Positions 1 to 8,479 of a stretch of DNA of 64,000 bases are shown here, piece after piece. Each line of letters begins with the position of its first letter. Within the stretch, counting starts at the first letter, position 1. The position numbers were made by a program, and so were the translations under genes. The stretch covers positions 1 to 64,000 of the forward strand of contig NZ_JAGGOI010000011.1 of the NCBI RefSeq assembly GCF_018614585.1, given 5' to 3'. The notes beneath the pieces were generated by a model that worked only from the letters and a program-made list of their open reading frames with translations, was not told the origin of the DNA and ran no database searches. Source of the DNA: Streptomyces sp. ISL-1 (lineage in GTDB: Bacteria; Actinomycetota; Actinomycetes; Streptomycetales; Streptomycetaceae).

Positions 1-562
1 CGATCGACATCCCGCCCACCACAGTGGTCATCCGCAGCTTCAGCGACCGGGCATACGGAGTCAGCGCGTCGGTGACCTGCTGCGCAAGCTCCCGCGTGGG
101 AACCAGGACCAGAGCCAGCGGCTGACGCGGCTCCGCCCGCCGGCCCGCGGTACGCGCCAGCAGCGCCAGACCGAAAGCGAGGGTCTTGCCCGACCCCGTA
201 CGGCCGCGGCCCAGCACGTCCCGGCCTGCCAGCGTGTTCGGCAGGGTTGCGGCCTGGATCGGGAACGGTACAGTCACGCCCTCGATGCGCAGCGCCGCCA
301 GCAGGGGCGCGGGCATGTCCAGATCGGCGAATGCCTCGACGGCGGGGAGGGCCGGGGTGATGGTGACGGGCAGGGCGAATTCGCCCTGCAGCGCGGCGGG
401 ACGGCGTCCGTAGCCGCCGGAGCGGCTGGGGGCACCCGAGCGGCCCTGGGCGCCTTGGCGTCCCTGCGACTGCGAACGGAAGCCGCCGCCCCTGCCGGAT
501 CCGGCGGTGCCGCCGTTGCGGGTGCGGGAGTAGCGGTCGTTCGTGCGAGCTGTGCGGTTCAT
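1..562 (-). CDS. DEAD-box ATP-dependent RNA helicase, 3' end outside window
   Basis: Unwinds structured RNA using ATP, probably in ribosome assembly or mRNA handling in the cold. The visible N-terminal 187 residues start with a low-complexity Arg/Gly/Ser-rich tail (about residues 1-55, RGG-like), then the Q-motif region (PFPIQAATLP), motif I as GRTGSGKT and motif Ia as PTRELA; the DEAD and SAT motifs lie outside the window. The ATG at 562 is preceded by GGAAGG about 8 bases upstream. It follows the cold-shock gene on the same strand after a terminator hairpin and a 300-base gap, so it is probably transcribed separately but belongs functionally to the cold-shock group. The family is certain; the exact paralogue is not. 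Confidence 0.93.
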   Translation of the reverse strand, partial: MNRTARTNDRYSRTRNGGTAGSGRGGGFRSQSQGRQGAQGRSGAPSRSGGYGRRPAALQGEFALPVTITPALPAVEAFADLDMPAPLLAALRIEGVTVPFPIQAATLPNTLAGRDVLGRGRTGSGKTLAFGLALLARTAGRRAEPRQPLALVLVPTRELAQQVTDALTPYARSLKLRMTTVVGGMSI

Positions 563-867
563 GCAAAACCTTCCTCGATGCGGCACGCATCCAGGAATTC
601 TCGGCAGCAATGAGCGGCGTTGAGAATTGCAAGAACGAGCCGAAGTGAGAACGAAGACGAAGTCCGGGCCGTCGCAAAGGCGGGGCCGACACGTCAGAAT
701 GACTGGCAAGCGCCGGAGTGGCTGGGATGCCGAATCATGGAGGATTGGGCGGACCTGTGTCCGGCGCGAGCCGTGGGGAATATGTCCGCCGTGCGATGAG
801 AAAAAGTACTGCCGCTCGCCGCAGGGTGAACCAGCTGCGGCTGTGGCCAAAATCTGGAAAAGCAAGG
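563..867. other. Gap between cold-shock gene and helicase, probable helicase 5' leader
   Basis: About 300 bases without a convincing gene; the short ORFs on either strand lack ribosome sites and family resemblance. The stretch sits between the cold-shock terminator hairpin and the helicase start, so it most likely holds the helicase promoter and a long untranslated leader, as is common for cold-regulated helicase genes. I could not identify a specific promoter. Confidence 0.4.
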
Positions 868-903
868 AGCTGGGACCCGCACCCCAAGGTACGGGCCCCA
901 GCT
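868..903 (-). terminator. Strong terminator hairpin after the cold-shock gene
   Basis: A 16-base arm (868-883) pairs with 888-903 across a 4-base loop with two non-Watson-Crick positions. On the minus strand it is followed by a T-rich stretch (CTTGCTTTTCC). It lies 22 bases beyond the cold-shock stop codon, so it probably ends that transcript and separates it from the helicase. Confidence 0.75.
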
Positions 904-925
904 ACCTACGTCGTGCGTGTCAGCG

Positions 926-1129
926 TCAGGCGGGAACGATGTTCTCGGCCTGCGGGCCCTTCTGGCCCTGCGTGACGTCGAAGTTCACCTTCTGGCCCTC
1001 CTGCAGCTCACGGAAGCCCTGGGCGGCGATGTTCGAGTAGTGGGCGAAGACGTCAGCGCCGCCACCATCCTGCTCGATGAAGCCGAAACCCTTTTCCGCG
1101 TTGAACCACTTCACGGTGCCAGTAGCCAT
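926..1129 (-). CDS. CspA-family cold-shock protein
   Basis: A 67-residue single cold-shock-domain RNA/DNA chaperone. RNP1 is seen as KGFGFIEQ (about residues 13-20) and RNP2 as DVFAHY; the first residues, [18 protein letters not shown], match the actinomycete CspA group. The length is the family norm. The ATG at 1129 is chosen over upstream in-frame starts because AAGGAGA lies about 5 bases before it and the fold begins here. It has its own terminator and a long upstream region containing an AT-rich palindrome (1381-1410). Its neighbours are a MerR-like regulator upstream and an RNA helicase downstream, both on the same strand. Confidence 0.97.
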   Translation of the reverse strand: MATGTVKWFNAEKGFGFIEQDGGGADVFAHYSNIAAQGFRELQEGQKVNFDVTQGQKGPQAENIVPA

Positions 1130-1564
1130 GTCATATCTCCTTGGGGCAGTGCTCGGTGCCCGCACTGTGCGAGCTCCGCGTCGCCGCGATGATTGCCCCG
1201 TCCGGAAAACATCCGGAAATACAGAAGTGCTCGCTCCGGCGGTTACGTCGGCACGGGCACTTGAAGTCTTTGGGAACCACAACTGCAACTGAGAACAACG
1301 GTAGCACGGCGCAAGCAGCTGGGCGCGGCGAGTAATATCACTCAGCCCGCCGCGCCATAAACCCTCATCGAGCATGGCCCGAATATCTATGCCTGTGACA
1401 ATAGATATTCGAGTGCGCGGAGATCATCTGAGCGGAACGGGCTGCGATGCGACGTGGCGTCGGGTACGCGAAAGCGCCCTGTTCGCCGGGCGGGCGGGCG
1501 AACGCCGGGCCTGTCCGGGCGTCCCGTGGCCCGGGGCGAGACTTCGCCGATGCTCAGGCATCAG
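1130..1564. other. Gap between MerR-like gene and cold-shock gene
   Basis: No gene is visible in these 435 bases. The stretch holds the presumed cold-shock promoter and leader and, at 1381-1410, an unusually AT-rich perfect inverted repeat. The small ORFs here are GC-frame shadows without ribosome-binding sites. Confidence 0.5.
1381..1410. promoter_or_regulatory. Perfect AT-rich inverted repeat, candidate operator
   Basis: GAATATCTAT and ATAGATATTC are exact reverse complements separated by 10 bases. Such an AT-rich, perfectly symmetric pair is unexpected by chance in this GC-rich sequence. It lies about 250 bases before the cold-shock start and 155 bases after the MerR-like stop. A dimeric regulator binding one helical turn apart would fit; the neighbouring MerR-like protein is one candidate. 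No binding data are available here. Confidence 0.5.
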
Positions 1565-1912
1565 TCAGGAGGCGGCGGCTCCGCCCGAGTCTGCTGTGGG
1601 CCGGCGCAGTTCCTCGTTGATTCGCAGGGCTTCCTCGAGCTGGTCTTCCAGAATGACGATGCGGCAGGCTGCGTCGACCGGCGTGCCGCCGTCGACCAGT
1701 TCGCGTGCGCGGGCGGCGATGCGCAGTTGGTAGCGGGAGTAACGGCGATGGCCGCCTTCGGACCGCAACGGGGTGATCAGCCGGGCTTCGCCGACGGCCC
1801 GGAGGAAGCCGGGCGTAGCGCCGATCATCTCGGCGGCTCGCCCCATTGTGTAGGCGGGGTAGTCGTCATCATCGAATCGATCGGCGGCGTTTGGCGGGGT
1901 TTCTGGGGGCAT
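1565..1912 (-). CDS. Small MerR-family DNA-binding regulator
   Basis: A 115-residue protein with a MerR-type winged helix: YTMGRAAEMIGATPGFLRA, then the wing with GGHRRYSRYQLR (about residues 20-70), followed by a short helical tail (EDQLEEALRINEELRR) that looks like the dimerisation coiled coil. It has no effector domain, so it belongs to the short regulators often found beside Streptomyces cold-shock genes. The ATG at 1912 is preceded by AGAGGTG at good spacing; an in-frame start near 2163 (MNREEQTPSG) is possible but would add about 80 low-complexity residues. Two perfect hairpins lie just upstream and could control its expression. Its target is not known from sequence. Confidence 0.88.
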   Translation of the reverse strand: MPPETPPNAADRFDDDDYPAYTMGRAAEMIGATPGFLRAVGEARLITPLRSEGGHRRYSRYQLRIAARARELVDGGTPVDAACRIVILEDQLEEALRINEELRRPTADSGGAAAS

Positions 1913-1938
1913 TTGCACCTCTGTCTGGAACGCGTCGA

Positions 1939-1968
1939 GGGGCCCCGGTGCGTACACACCGGGGCCCC
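1939..1968 (-). promoter_or_regulatory. Perfect 12-bp hairpin just upstream of the MerR-like gene
   Basis: GGGGCCCCGGTG pairs exactly with CACCGGGGCCCC across a 6-base loop, ending 27 bases before the MerR-like ATG. The position inside the leader suggests an attenuator, an RNA-stabilising hairpin or a translation-control structure. On the minus strand no T-run follows, so a simple terminator is less likely. Confidence 0.5.
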
Positions 1969-2098
1969 GAGGGGTATCAACACCATCTGCCGGCGCTGCG
2001 CGCTGGCTTTCGTATTCCGCGCGTCCGAACCTGAGGCCGGAAGTGCGGGGATCGCGGATGCGTGACCGGGGACCACCTTCCAATCGGGGCCTGCGGCA

Positions 2099-2125
2099 CC
2101 CGGGCGAACTGGCACTTCGCCCGGG
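2099..2125 (-). promoter_or_regulatory. Second perfect inverted repeat upstream of the MerR-like gene
   Basis: CCCGGGCGAA and TTCGCCCGGG are exact complements with a 7-base spacer, about 190 bases before the MerR-like start. Together with the hairpin at 1939-1968 it suggests a structured leader RNA. On the minus strand a GAGAGGAG stretch just before it resembles a ribosome site, but no convincing small peptide follows. Confidence 0.4.
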
Positions 2126-2973
2126 CGATCCTGATGGCGTCTGCTCCTCTCTGTTCATCGGGTTGTACTGCTCTGAAACTTTGCGATGCTGCACGGCGGT
2201 CCCGAGGACCGCCCGGCCCGGCCACCAGACCTGGGATCTTCTTGCACCTCCTGACCCCAGCACTCCATGCCCGTGCCGTTAATGCTCGCGCCGGTTCATG
2301 TCCGGCGCGGATCGCTGACTTCGTCGGCTACAGAAGAAACCCTAACCATGCGACGGCGCAATTTCTACCTCTGACACGACAGATTTTTCGAGTCCAGGAG
2401 TGAAAATATCTCTGCACTTGCCGCAGCTCTCCGCAGCCGGGGCCACCGCTTCGCGACGTGCTCCCGCTGCGGGCTGCCAGGTCAGGGCCTGTCGAACCCG
2501 CTCGACGCGGTTTTTGGGGACCCGGACATCGGTCGACGCGAGGCGCATCAGGCTGTGCAGCCGCGGCGCCTGGAGCGAGTCGTGGCTTGCTGCAGCCCGG
2601 ATGGCGCGCCTCAGGCCGGCTTCCCGGCTGTGGCTGAGGAAGCGGCGGAGCCTTGACTTGCTTCAGCCGATCAGGCCGCCGCTGCAGCCAACCGGCGCAG
2701 CCTGATCGTTCAGACAGGTCTGGAAACCGGGGCGCTGGGGCGGCCCGGAACTTCTGGCGGGAGAAGGCCAGGTCGTCGACCCGTGAATGAACCCGGCGGG
2801 CCGGACCGGCTCGGACGGGCGGACGTCCGGCTCGGCGGGATCCGCTCGAGAAACGGCCTCGAGCGGGGGCAGTGTTCCCCCGCTACCGCCACCCGTCCAG
2901 GCCGTGCGCACTGCGCAGGTTTCGCACAACCGTTGTGAGGCGGCGGCAGGCGGTACGTAACTACTAGCTACTG

Positions 2974-4458
2974 CTACTGCGCGGCGAGTTCACGCACCGT
3001 GGCCATGTCGCTGAACGCCAGCAGCTGTTCGCCGACGATCTGGTACGGCTCACTCCCCTTTCCGGCGACGAGGACGATGTCGTCCCCTCCGGCGGCCGAG
3101 AGAGCGAAGGCGATGGCCTTGCGGCGGTCCGCGCACCGCTCGAAGCGGGTGCCGGTCGCCAGCACGCCGGGAGTGATCTGGTCCAGGATCGCCTCTGGGT
3201 CTTCATGGCGCGGGTTGTCGGAGGTGAGCACAACCAGGTCGGAGAGAGTCCCGGCGATCTCCCCCATCTGTGCCCGCTTGGTGGTGTCCCTGTCGCCCCC
3301 GCAGCCGAAGACGGTGATGACCTCTCCGGTGGCGAATTCGCGGATGGCGGTGAGGACCTTCTCCAGAGAGTCGGGGGAGTGGGCGTAATCCACGATCACC
3401 GACGTGCCGCGGGCGGTCTGGAATCGTTCGAACCGCCCAGGGACGGGCGGCATCTGGGCGAGCGCGGCGACCAGTCCGGCAAGGTCGTGTCCCAGAAGGT
3501 GGCAGGCCGCCACGGTGGCCAGCGCGTTGGCCACCGAGAACCGTCCCGGTACGGGGATCGCCGCCGGGTACTTCTGTCCGGCGTGCTGGAGGGTGAAGCG
3601 CGTACCGAAGGCGTCCATGCTCAGGTCGCTCGCCCGGTAGTCGGCCTCGGCGTCGAGGGCGTAGGTCGTGACCGCGCCGGGCATCATCGCGCCGATTCCC
3701 GCTCCCACCGGGTCGTCCGCATTGACGACCGCGCGCCGGCACAGCCCCTGGAACAGGCGGAGCTTGGCATCCCGGTAGTTCTCCATGGTGCCGTGGTCGT
3801 CCAGGTGGTCCTGGGTGAGGTTGGTGAAGATGCCGACGTCGATGAAGGCGTGGTCCACCCGGTGGGTCAGCAGGCCCATCGACGTGGCCTCCAGGACTAC
3901 GGTGCTCACCTCGCGGTCGCGCATGTGTCCCAGCAGGTACTGGAAGTCGGGTGACTCCGGTGTGGTCAGCACTGATCTCGGCATGGGGATCAGTTCATCG
4001 CCGATCCGGCTGCCGGCTGTCCCGATCACGCCCACCCGCGCGCGTTCGGCGATCCGCAGCACGGACTCGACCATGTACGACACAGAGGTCTTCCCGTTGG
4101 TGCCGGTGACGGCCACCATGTTCATCTCGCGCCCGGGCTCCCCGTAATAGCGGGAGGTGACGACCGCGGCCGCCCTACGTGTATCGGGGACCCGTACGAC
4201 GCACATTCCGGCTTCCGCTGCCCGCAGCGCCGTCGGCAGGTCGGCCATCGACGCGTCGACGAGTACTGCCACGGCGCCGCGCGCCATGGCGGGGCCGACG
4301 GCTTCAGGGCCGCCTTCATCGTGACCGGGCACCGCGATGAACAGGGACCCCGGCATGACGCGGTGGGCGTCGAAGCATGTTCCCGCGGTGATGCGCGTCT
4401 CCGCATCGCCCAGAAGGACCTCGTGGTCGTGCCCGGCCAGCAATTCGCTCAACTTCAC
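2974..4458 (-). CDS. MurE-like Mur ligase (UDP-MurNAc-tripeptide synthetase paralogue)
   Basis: A 494-residue Mur ligase. Canonical MurE adds the third amino acid to the peptidoglycan stem peptide in the cytoplasm using ATP. Seen: P-loop TGTNGKTS (residues 118-125), the lysine-carbamylation segment FTNLTQDHLD with AK near residue 231, and DNPRHEDP (414-421), the motif linked to diaminopimelate recognition. The segment reads EATSMGL where classical MurE has a Ser-Ser-His-type stretch, so it is divergent. The GTG start has AGAGGA 8 bases upstream. It stands alone, not in a division/cell-wall cluster, so it is probably a second copy or a specialised ligase. A GntR-like palindrome lies about 330 bases upstream. 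Confidence 0.88.
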   Translation of the reverse strand: MKLSELLAGHDHEVLLGDAETRITAGTCFDAHRVMPGSLFIAVPGHDEGGPEAVGPAMARGAVAVLVDASMADLPTALRAAEAGMCVVRVPDTRRAAAVVTSRYYGEPGREMNMVAVTGTNGKTSVSYMVESVLRIAERARVGVIGTAGSRIGDELIPMPRSVLTTPESPDFQYLLGHMRDREVSTVVLEATSMGLLTHRVDHAFIDVGIFTNLTQDHLDDHGTMENYRDAKLRLFQGLCRRAVVNADDPVGAGIGAMMPGAVTTYALDAEADYRASDLSMDAFGTRFTLQHAGQKYPAAIPVPGRFSVANALATVAACHLLGHDLAGLVAALAQMPPVPGRFERFQTARGTSVIVDYAHSPDSLEKVLTAIREFATGEVITVFGCGGDRDTTKRAQMGEIAGTLSDLVVLTSDNPRHEDPEAILDQITPGVLATGTRFERCADRRKAIAFALSAAGGDDIVLVAGKGSEPYQIVGEQLLAFSDMATVRELAAQ

Positions 4459-4789
4459 AGAGGGTCCTCTCGGGGTGCGGACAGGCCGGATGTCGGTCGT
4501 CGCCGGAACGCGGCGACGGCGCGTCGAGCAGCCGCGGGAGTGGTGCAGGGATGCGGGGGTGGTGAGGGGTAGGCAGTGGCCCGGGTGATTCCAGGAAGCC
4601 GGAAGAACCGCAGAAAGATCAGGAAGGAAGCGGCGGCGAGTGGTGCCGGAAGGCTCCGCGGGCGCAGAAGAGGACGGGGCCCGGTCCGTCAGGAAGTGGT
4701 TAGCCGTGGCCGTGCAACGCGCGGCAGCGAGTCCTGGGCGCGGTGGGGCACAGCGCGCGGGGGGCCCCTCGCAGGCACTCCCTCATCGC

Positions 4790-4799
4790 TTGTATGCAA
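4790..4799. promoter_or_regulatory. GntR-like palindrome upstream of the MurE-like gene
   Basis: TTGTATGCAA is nearly symmetric (reverse complement TTGCATACAA) and resembles operators of GntR/FadR-type regulators. It lies in an AT-richer patch within the divergent gap, about 330 bases before the MurE-like GTG. Function is inferred from shape only. Confidence 0.35.
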
Positions 4800-5056
4800 C
4801 CCATGGGTGGAGTGTACGTCGCACTGAGCGGCCCCGATCCCGCCCGCGGGCAACGTGCGCGCAAGCGCACCGTCGCGACTTTCGGCCCCTGCTCTTCGCG
4901 AGCCCTGCGGCCGACTGCCCACGGCGGGGGAGCGGTTCCTCCGTAAGGGGATCACGAGCAGGCGTGCACTCCGGCGCGCAGACCGCGGGCTGCCCTGATG
5001 GTCACGTCGGTACGGATGGATCTTGCGAGCGGTTTGAATATTTATGTGTGAGATGT

Positions 5057-5071
5057 CATAGTTTTGCTATG
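5057..5071 (+). promoter_or_regulatory. Palindrome CATAG-N5-CTATG in the zinc-ribbon promoter region
   Basis: CATAG and CTATG are exact complements around a 5-base centre, 31 bases before the ATG of the small zinc-ribbon gene. The surrounding 5033-5075 stretch (TTTGAATATTTATG) is the AT-richest nearby and is the likely promoter. It could be an operator overlapping the -10 region. Confidence 0.4.
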
Positions 5072-5101
5072 CGTAGCCCTCTACCCGAGGAACATGACTT
5101 G

Positions 5102-5260
5102 ATGACCACTGGAGCCCACCCCCACGCTCCTGCCCCCCACGCTCCTGCCCCCCACGCGAACATCGACCTGGCTCGCTACTGCGACGAGTGCCGCGGCTGG
5201 GGGAGCGTGGTGAACGACGGCCGCTACGAGCTCTGCCCCGTCTGCCAGACCCCTGAGTGA
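5102..5260 (+). CDS. Small zinc-ribbon-like protein, 52 aa
   Basis: The product reads MTTGAHPHAPAPHAPAPHAN then a Cys-rich core, CDECRGWGSV and ELCPVCQ, giving two CxxC knuckles about 20 residues apart, like half of a DnaJ-type or rubredoxin-type zinc site. The His/Ala/Pro N-terminal segment comes from a short tandem repeat of the bases encoding APHAP. ATG at 5102 has GAGGAA about 10 bases upstream; a start at 5069 is possible but has no ribosome site. It is convergent with the membrane phosphatase gene, 20 bases away. The role is unknown; zinc binding is inferred from the cysteine spacing. Confidence 0.72.
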   Translation: MTTGAHPHAPAPHAPAPHANIDLARYCDECRGWGSVVNDGRYELCPVCQTPE

Positions 5261-5279
5261 CTGACCGACCCTTACCGGG

Positions 5280-7160
5280 TTACCGCTGCCGGGTTGGCGG
5301 GGGCGGAGTAGGGCCGGGCTGCGGGCCGTAGGCGTTCAGGAAGCGGTCGCGGAAGGTGTCCATCCGCCATACCGGGGCCTTCGGACCGGGCTTCAGGCCG
5401 TCGTGCCACCCCCAGCCGGAGATCCGGTCCAGCACGGCCGGGTCGTGGGCGACGATCGCGATGGGGACGTCCCGGCCGGCGTTGTCGCCGGTGACGATCG
5501 GGGCGGGTTGGTGGTCGCCGAGGAAGACGAGCACCGTGTTCTTGTCGCCGTACTTCTCCACGTAGGAGATGAGGCTGTTCAGCGAGTACTCGATGGAGCG
5601 CCGGTACTCGGTGCGCACCTGGCTGGGGTCCTTCCACACCTCTTTGGGGTCCTTGCCCGCCTTGTTGATGGCGTCGTAGACCGAGCCGTCACCGAGCTCG
5701 TCCCAGCCGATCATCTTGGGGATGGGCGCCCATGGGTTGTGGCTGGAGACGAGGATGATCTCCGCCATCAACGGCCCGCGCCCCGGCTTGCCGTTCTCGA
5801 GGCGTTCGAAGGCCGACAGGCTGTACTGGTCGGGCACGGGCGCCCAGCTGAAGTTCGGGCCGTTGTACCCGAGGTGCCGGGAGTCGTAGATGTTGCTGAG
5901 GCCGTAGAACCGCCCCTCCGGCCAGGCACGGGTGACGCCCGGCATGATGCCGACCGTCCGCCATGCGTTGGCGCGCTGGAAGGCGCCGGTGAGGCTCAGG
6001 CGGTCGCTCGAGGTGACGCTGGTGTAGCGCTCCTGGTTCTTGATCCACAAGCCCGACATCAAAGTGGAGTGGGCCAGCCAGCTGCCGCCGCCCGCAGTCG
6101 GTGAGGTGAGGAAAGCGCTCCGGGAGGAGAACCCGGCCGCCCGCAGCCGGCTGTTCCCGTCCGCGAGCACAGCGCCGACCTGCGACGCCATCGCCGGGTC
6201 CTGGACCGCGCTGCGGCCGTAACTCTCGATGAAGGCGAAGATGACGTCCTTGCCGCGCAGCCCGGTCAGTAGCCGGTCGGCCGGGGTGTCGCGGAAGTCG
6301 TCGACGGCGGCCTCCTTCGCGAACTCCCGCTCGTCCTTCAGGCCCGCGTGCACCTGGCGCGCACGGTCCTGGACGAGCGTGGCCGTGCTCCTGGCAGCGA
6401 CCGGCACGCCGGCGATCTGCACGCCGAGCGCCACGCAGGTGATCCAGGCGGTCGCGAGTACCACGGTGGTACGGGTCGCCGCGGTGCTGTGCCCCACCAT
6501 GAGGCGGCTCAGCCGGACGACCGCCAGCGTCATGAGGAGGAGCAGGGCGAGGACGAGGACCACGACCCCGATCACGGCACCGATCGCGCCGGCCTCGCCG
6601 ACCGAGTCCCTCAGGAACGCACCGGCGTCGTCGAACAGGATCCAGTCGAGCACCGGGTCGAAGGGTCGGTCGAGAGCCGAGTAGAAGCCCATGTCGAGGA
6701 AGTTCAGGATGGTCAGCAGGCCGAGGAGGACGCCGAAGAGCACCGCCACCACGCGCCTCGCCCTGGGCGGCAGTACGAGCAGGACGGCGGCGCCGAATAT
6801 CCCCTCCACCGGGATGCGCGCGAACGCGCTGGGCGTAAGGCGGGAGAGTTCGTTCGGCAGGAGGAGGGCGAAGAGCACAAGCACGGCGGCCAGGGCAGTG
6901 GTCACCCGCGCCACGACCCGTGCCGCGGCCGGGTGTTGGTCCCGCCAGCCGCTTCCGGTGACGGCCTCGTCCGGTTCGCCACTGGTGGCGTCACCCGCGC
7001 CGGCTTCCTCCCGGACGGCGGTGCCGTCACTTGCGGCGGCGTTCTGACCCGCGGTGGTCTCGTCCGTACTGTGCTCCGGTGGGCCGTCCGGGGTCAGGCC
7101 CTCCTCCGTGGTCGCCTTGTCCGTATTCGGCAGCTGACGAGAGCGCGTCCAGAGCGACAA
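5280..7160 (-). CDS. LTA-synthase-like membrane phosphatase/sulfatase-family protein
   Basis: A 626-residue integral membrane protein with an external alkaline-phosphatase-superfamily domain. Order: acidic Thr/Ala-rich cytoplasmic tail (1-80), about five membrane helices (roughly 85-260), then a catalytic domain (300-620) with FAFIESYG (metal-binding Glu), a Ser/Thr nucleophile region GGGSWLAHSTLMSG, SSHNPW and GDHQPAP near the C-terminus (metal ligands). This layout resembles lipoteichoic acid synthases and phosphoglycerol transferases, so it may modify envelope polymers or lipids, but a sulfatase role cannot be excluded. The start is TTG with AAGGAC upstream. The Pro-rich C-terminal tail is unusual but harmless. 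Confidence 0.85.
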   Translation of the reverse strand: MSLWTRSRQLPNTDKATTEEGLTPDGPPEHSTDETTAGQNAAASDGTAVREEAGAGDATSGEPDEAVTGSGWRDQHPAAARVVARVTTALAAVLVLFALLLPNELSRLTPSAFARIPVEGIFGAAVLLVLPPRARRVVAVLFGVLLGLLTILNFLDMGFYSALDRPFDPVLDWILFDDAGAFLRDSVGEAGAIGAVIGVVVLVLALLLLMTLAVVRLSRLMVGHSTAATRTTVVLATAWITCVALGVQIAGVPVAARSTATLVQDRARQVHAGLKDEREFAKEAAVDDFRDTPADRLLTGLRGKDVIFAFIESYGRSAVQDPAMASQVGAVLADGNSRLRAAGFSSRSAFLTSPTAGGGSWLAHSTLMSGLWIKNQERYTSVTSSDRLSLTGAFQRANAWRTVGIMPGVTRAWPEGRFYGLSNIYDSRHLGYNGPNFSWAPVPDQYSLSAFERLENGKPGRGPLMAEIILVSSHNPWAPIPKMIGWDELGDGSVYDAINKAGKDPKEVWKDPSQVRTEYRRSIEYSLNSLISYVEKYGDKNTVLVFLGDHQPAPIVTGDNAGRDVPIAIVAHDPAVLDRISGWGWHDGLKPGPKAPVWRMDTFRDRFLNAYGPQPGPTPPPPTRQR

Positions 7161-7630
7161 CCCGAAGGTCCTTCCGTGCGAAGCCCGGTGGTGGCAAGGC
7201 GGACCGGGCCCGGAGGTCGGATCCGCCGCCTATCTGTACGGCTTGCCGACGGCTTCAGTTCAATCACCAGGGTCTTGCCGCGCGGGAAGCGTACGCCGGT
7301 GGTGGTGAACTGGTTTGGCAGGGTCGGCTTTTGGGCGGGAACTCGCTCGGTGGCCTGACACTACGGCGCCGCTTCCGGGCATGCTGGAACTTCACTGCCA
7401 GGTGCTCCATGGCCTCGACCAGTCCCGGGTTCTGCCCGTCTGCACGGTGGTCCCGGTCGGCGAAAGCTACGAGAGACTGCAACTGCTGTCCGTGATCGGC
7501 GACCAGTCCCTCAAAGCCTGGATGGGTGCTCTTGCGGCCGGCGTGCCCAAGTCGCCTCAGCTCACGCGTCTCTCAAGCATGTCGGAAACTCGGTTGCTCT
7601 CTCTGAACGCCGCTGTCAGGGTCCTTCTCC
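7161..7630. other. Gap with an unassigned ORF
   Basis: An open frame at 7315-7662 (plus strand, 115 codons; internal ATG near 7380, MLELHCQVLHGLDQSRVLPV) overlaps the next gene by 32 bases. Its composition is more protein-like than most shadows, but it has no recognisable family and no good ribosome site. It may be a gene remnant. Divergent promoters for the flanking genes should also lie here. Confidence 0.3.
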
Positions 7631-8479
7631 ATGCCTTCCTTGCCTTCCTTCTCCGCGCATGACGGGACGACGCTTGCCTACCGCGTGTTCGGAGAAGGCC
7701 CTCCCGTGGTCTGCCTTCCCGGCGGACCGATGCAGGACTCCCTGTACCTCGGAGACCTCGGCGGCCTCTCCGCCCACCGACAGTTGATCATGCTGGACCT
7801 TCGGGGAACCGGCGAGTCGGCGATACCGGAGGACGCTGCCTCCTACCGCTGCGACCGACTCGTCGACGACGTGGACTGCCTGCGCGAGCACCTCGGCCTG
7901 GACCGGATGGACCTGCTGGCGCACTCCGCCGGGGCGAATCTGGCCGCGCTGTATGTGGGGCAACGTCCGGAACGCGTCGGCAAGCTCGCGCTGATCACGC
8001 CGAGCGTGATGGCCGTCGGCATCACGATCACAGGAGACGTCCGGCGCGGGACGGCGCAGCTCCGCCGGGACGAGCCGTGGTTCCCGACGGCGTCCGCGGC
8101 CCTGGAAGCGATCGTCGCCGGCAAGGCAACCACCGACTCCTTCCAGGCCGTCGCCCCGTTCTTCTATGGCTGCTGGGACGAGGCGGCTCGGGCCCATCGG
8201 GCCGCGGAGGACGGGCAGAAGAACAAGGAGGCCGCGGCTGTCTTCGGTGCCGAGGGTGCTTTCGACCCGGACACCACCCGTGCGGCGCTCGCACGGTTCG
8301 CGTCGCAGGTCCTCCTGCTGGCCGGGGAGGTCGATCTGAATTCTCCACCTCGCGCGGTGGCCGAGTTCGCTGAGCTGTTTCCGCACGCCAAGCTGGTCAT
8401 TCAGCCCCGGGCCGGGCACTTCCCGTGGCTCGACGATCCCGACGGGTTCGTGGCGACAACCGCGGCGTACCTGGAATGA
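7631..8479 (+). CDS. Alpha/beta-hydrolase fold protein
   Basis: A 282-residue soluble hydrolase of the proline-iminopeptidase/haloperoxidase-like type. Seen: oxyanion-loop region CLPGGPMQDS (around residues 30-40), LDLRGTGES, the nucleophile elbow LLAHSAGAN (Ser near residue 98), an acidic residue after beta strand 7 in LLLAGEVDLN and the catalytic His in RAGHFPWLDD close to the C-terminus, so the triad looks complete. The length is typical. The ATG at 7631 lacks a strong ribosome site (CAGGGTCC only). The substrate cannot be told from sequence. It appears monocistronic. Confidence 0.88.
   Translation: MPSLPSFSAHDGTTLAYRVFGEGPPVVCLPGGPMQDSLYLGDLGGLSAHRQLIMLDLRGTGESAIPEDAASYRCDRLVDDVDCLREHLGLDRMDLLAHSAGANLAALYVGQRPERVGKLALITPSVMAVGITITGDVRRGTAQLRRDEPWFPTASAALEAIVAGKATTDSFQAVAPFFYGCWDEAARAHRAAEDGQKNKEAAAVFGAEGAFDPDTTRAALARFASQVLLLAGEVDLNSPPRAVAEFAELFPHAKLVIQPRAGHFPWLDDPDGFVATTAAYLE

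Larger units (their letters stand above)
1913..2973. other. Long gap with leader hairpins, no convincing gene
   Basis: About 1.06 kb between MurE and the MerR-like gene. Nearest the MerR start are two perfect inverted repeats, described separately, and there is a further imperfect one near 2288-2308 (GCGCCGG/CCGGCGC). The ORFs of 60-110 residues on both strands are Arg/Pro/Ser-rich frame shadows. Possibly a long structured 5' leader of the MerR-like gene; the 2400-2970 part shows nothing I can name. Confidence 0.4.
4459..5101. other. Divergent gap between MurE-like gene and zinc-ribbon gene
   Basis: About 640 bases with no supported gene; ORFs here are Arg/Ala-rich shadows. It carries two regulatory-looking palindromes (4790-4799 and 5057-5071) and an AT-rich segment near 5030-5075 that probably contains the promoter of the zinc-ribbon gene. 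Confidence 0.45.

Noticed and set aside
7315..7662. Possible small gene before the alpha/beta-hydrolase
   Set aside because: Protein-like in part, but overlaps the next gene, lacks a ribosome site and has no recognised family; kept only as a note.
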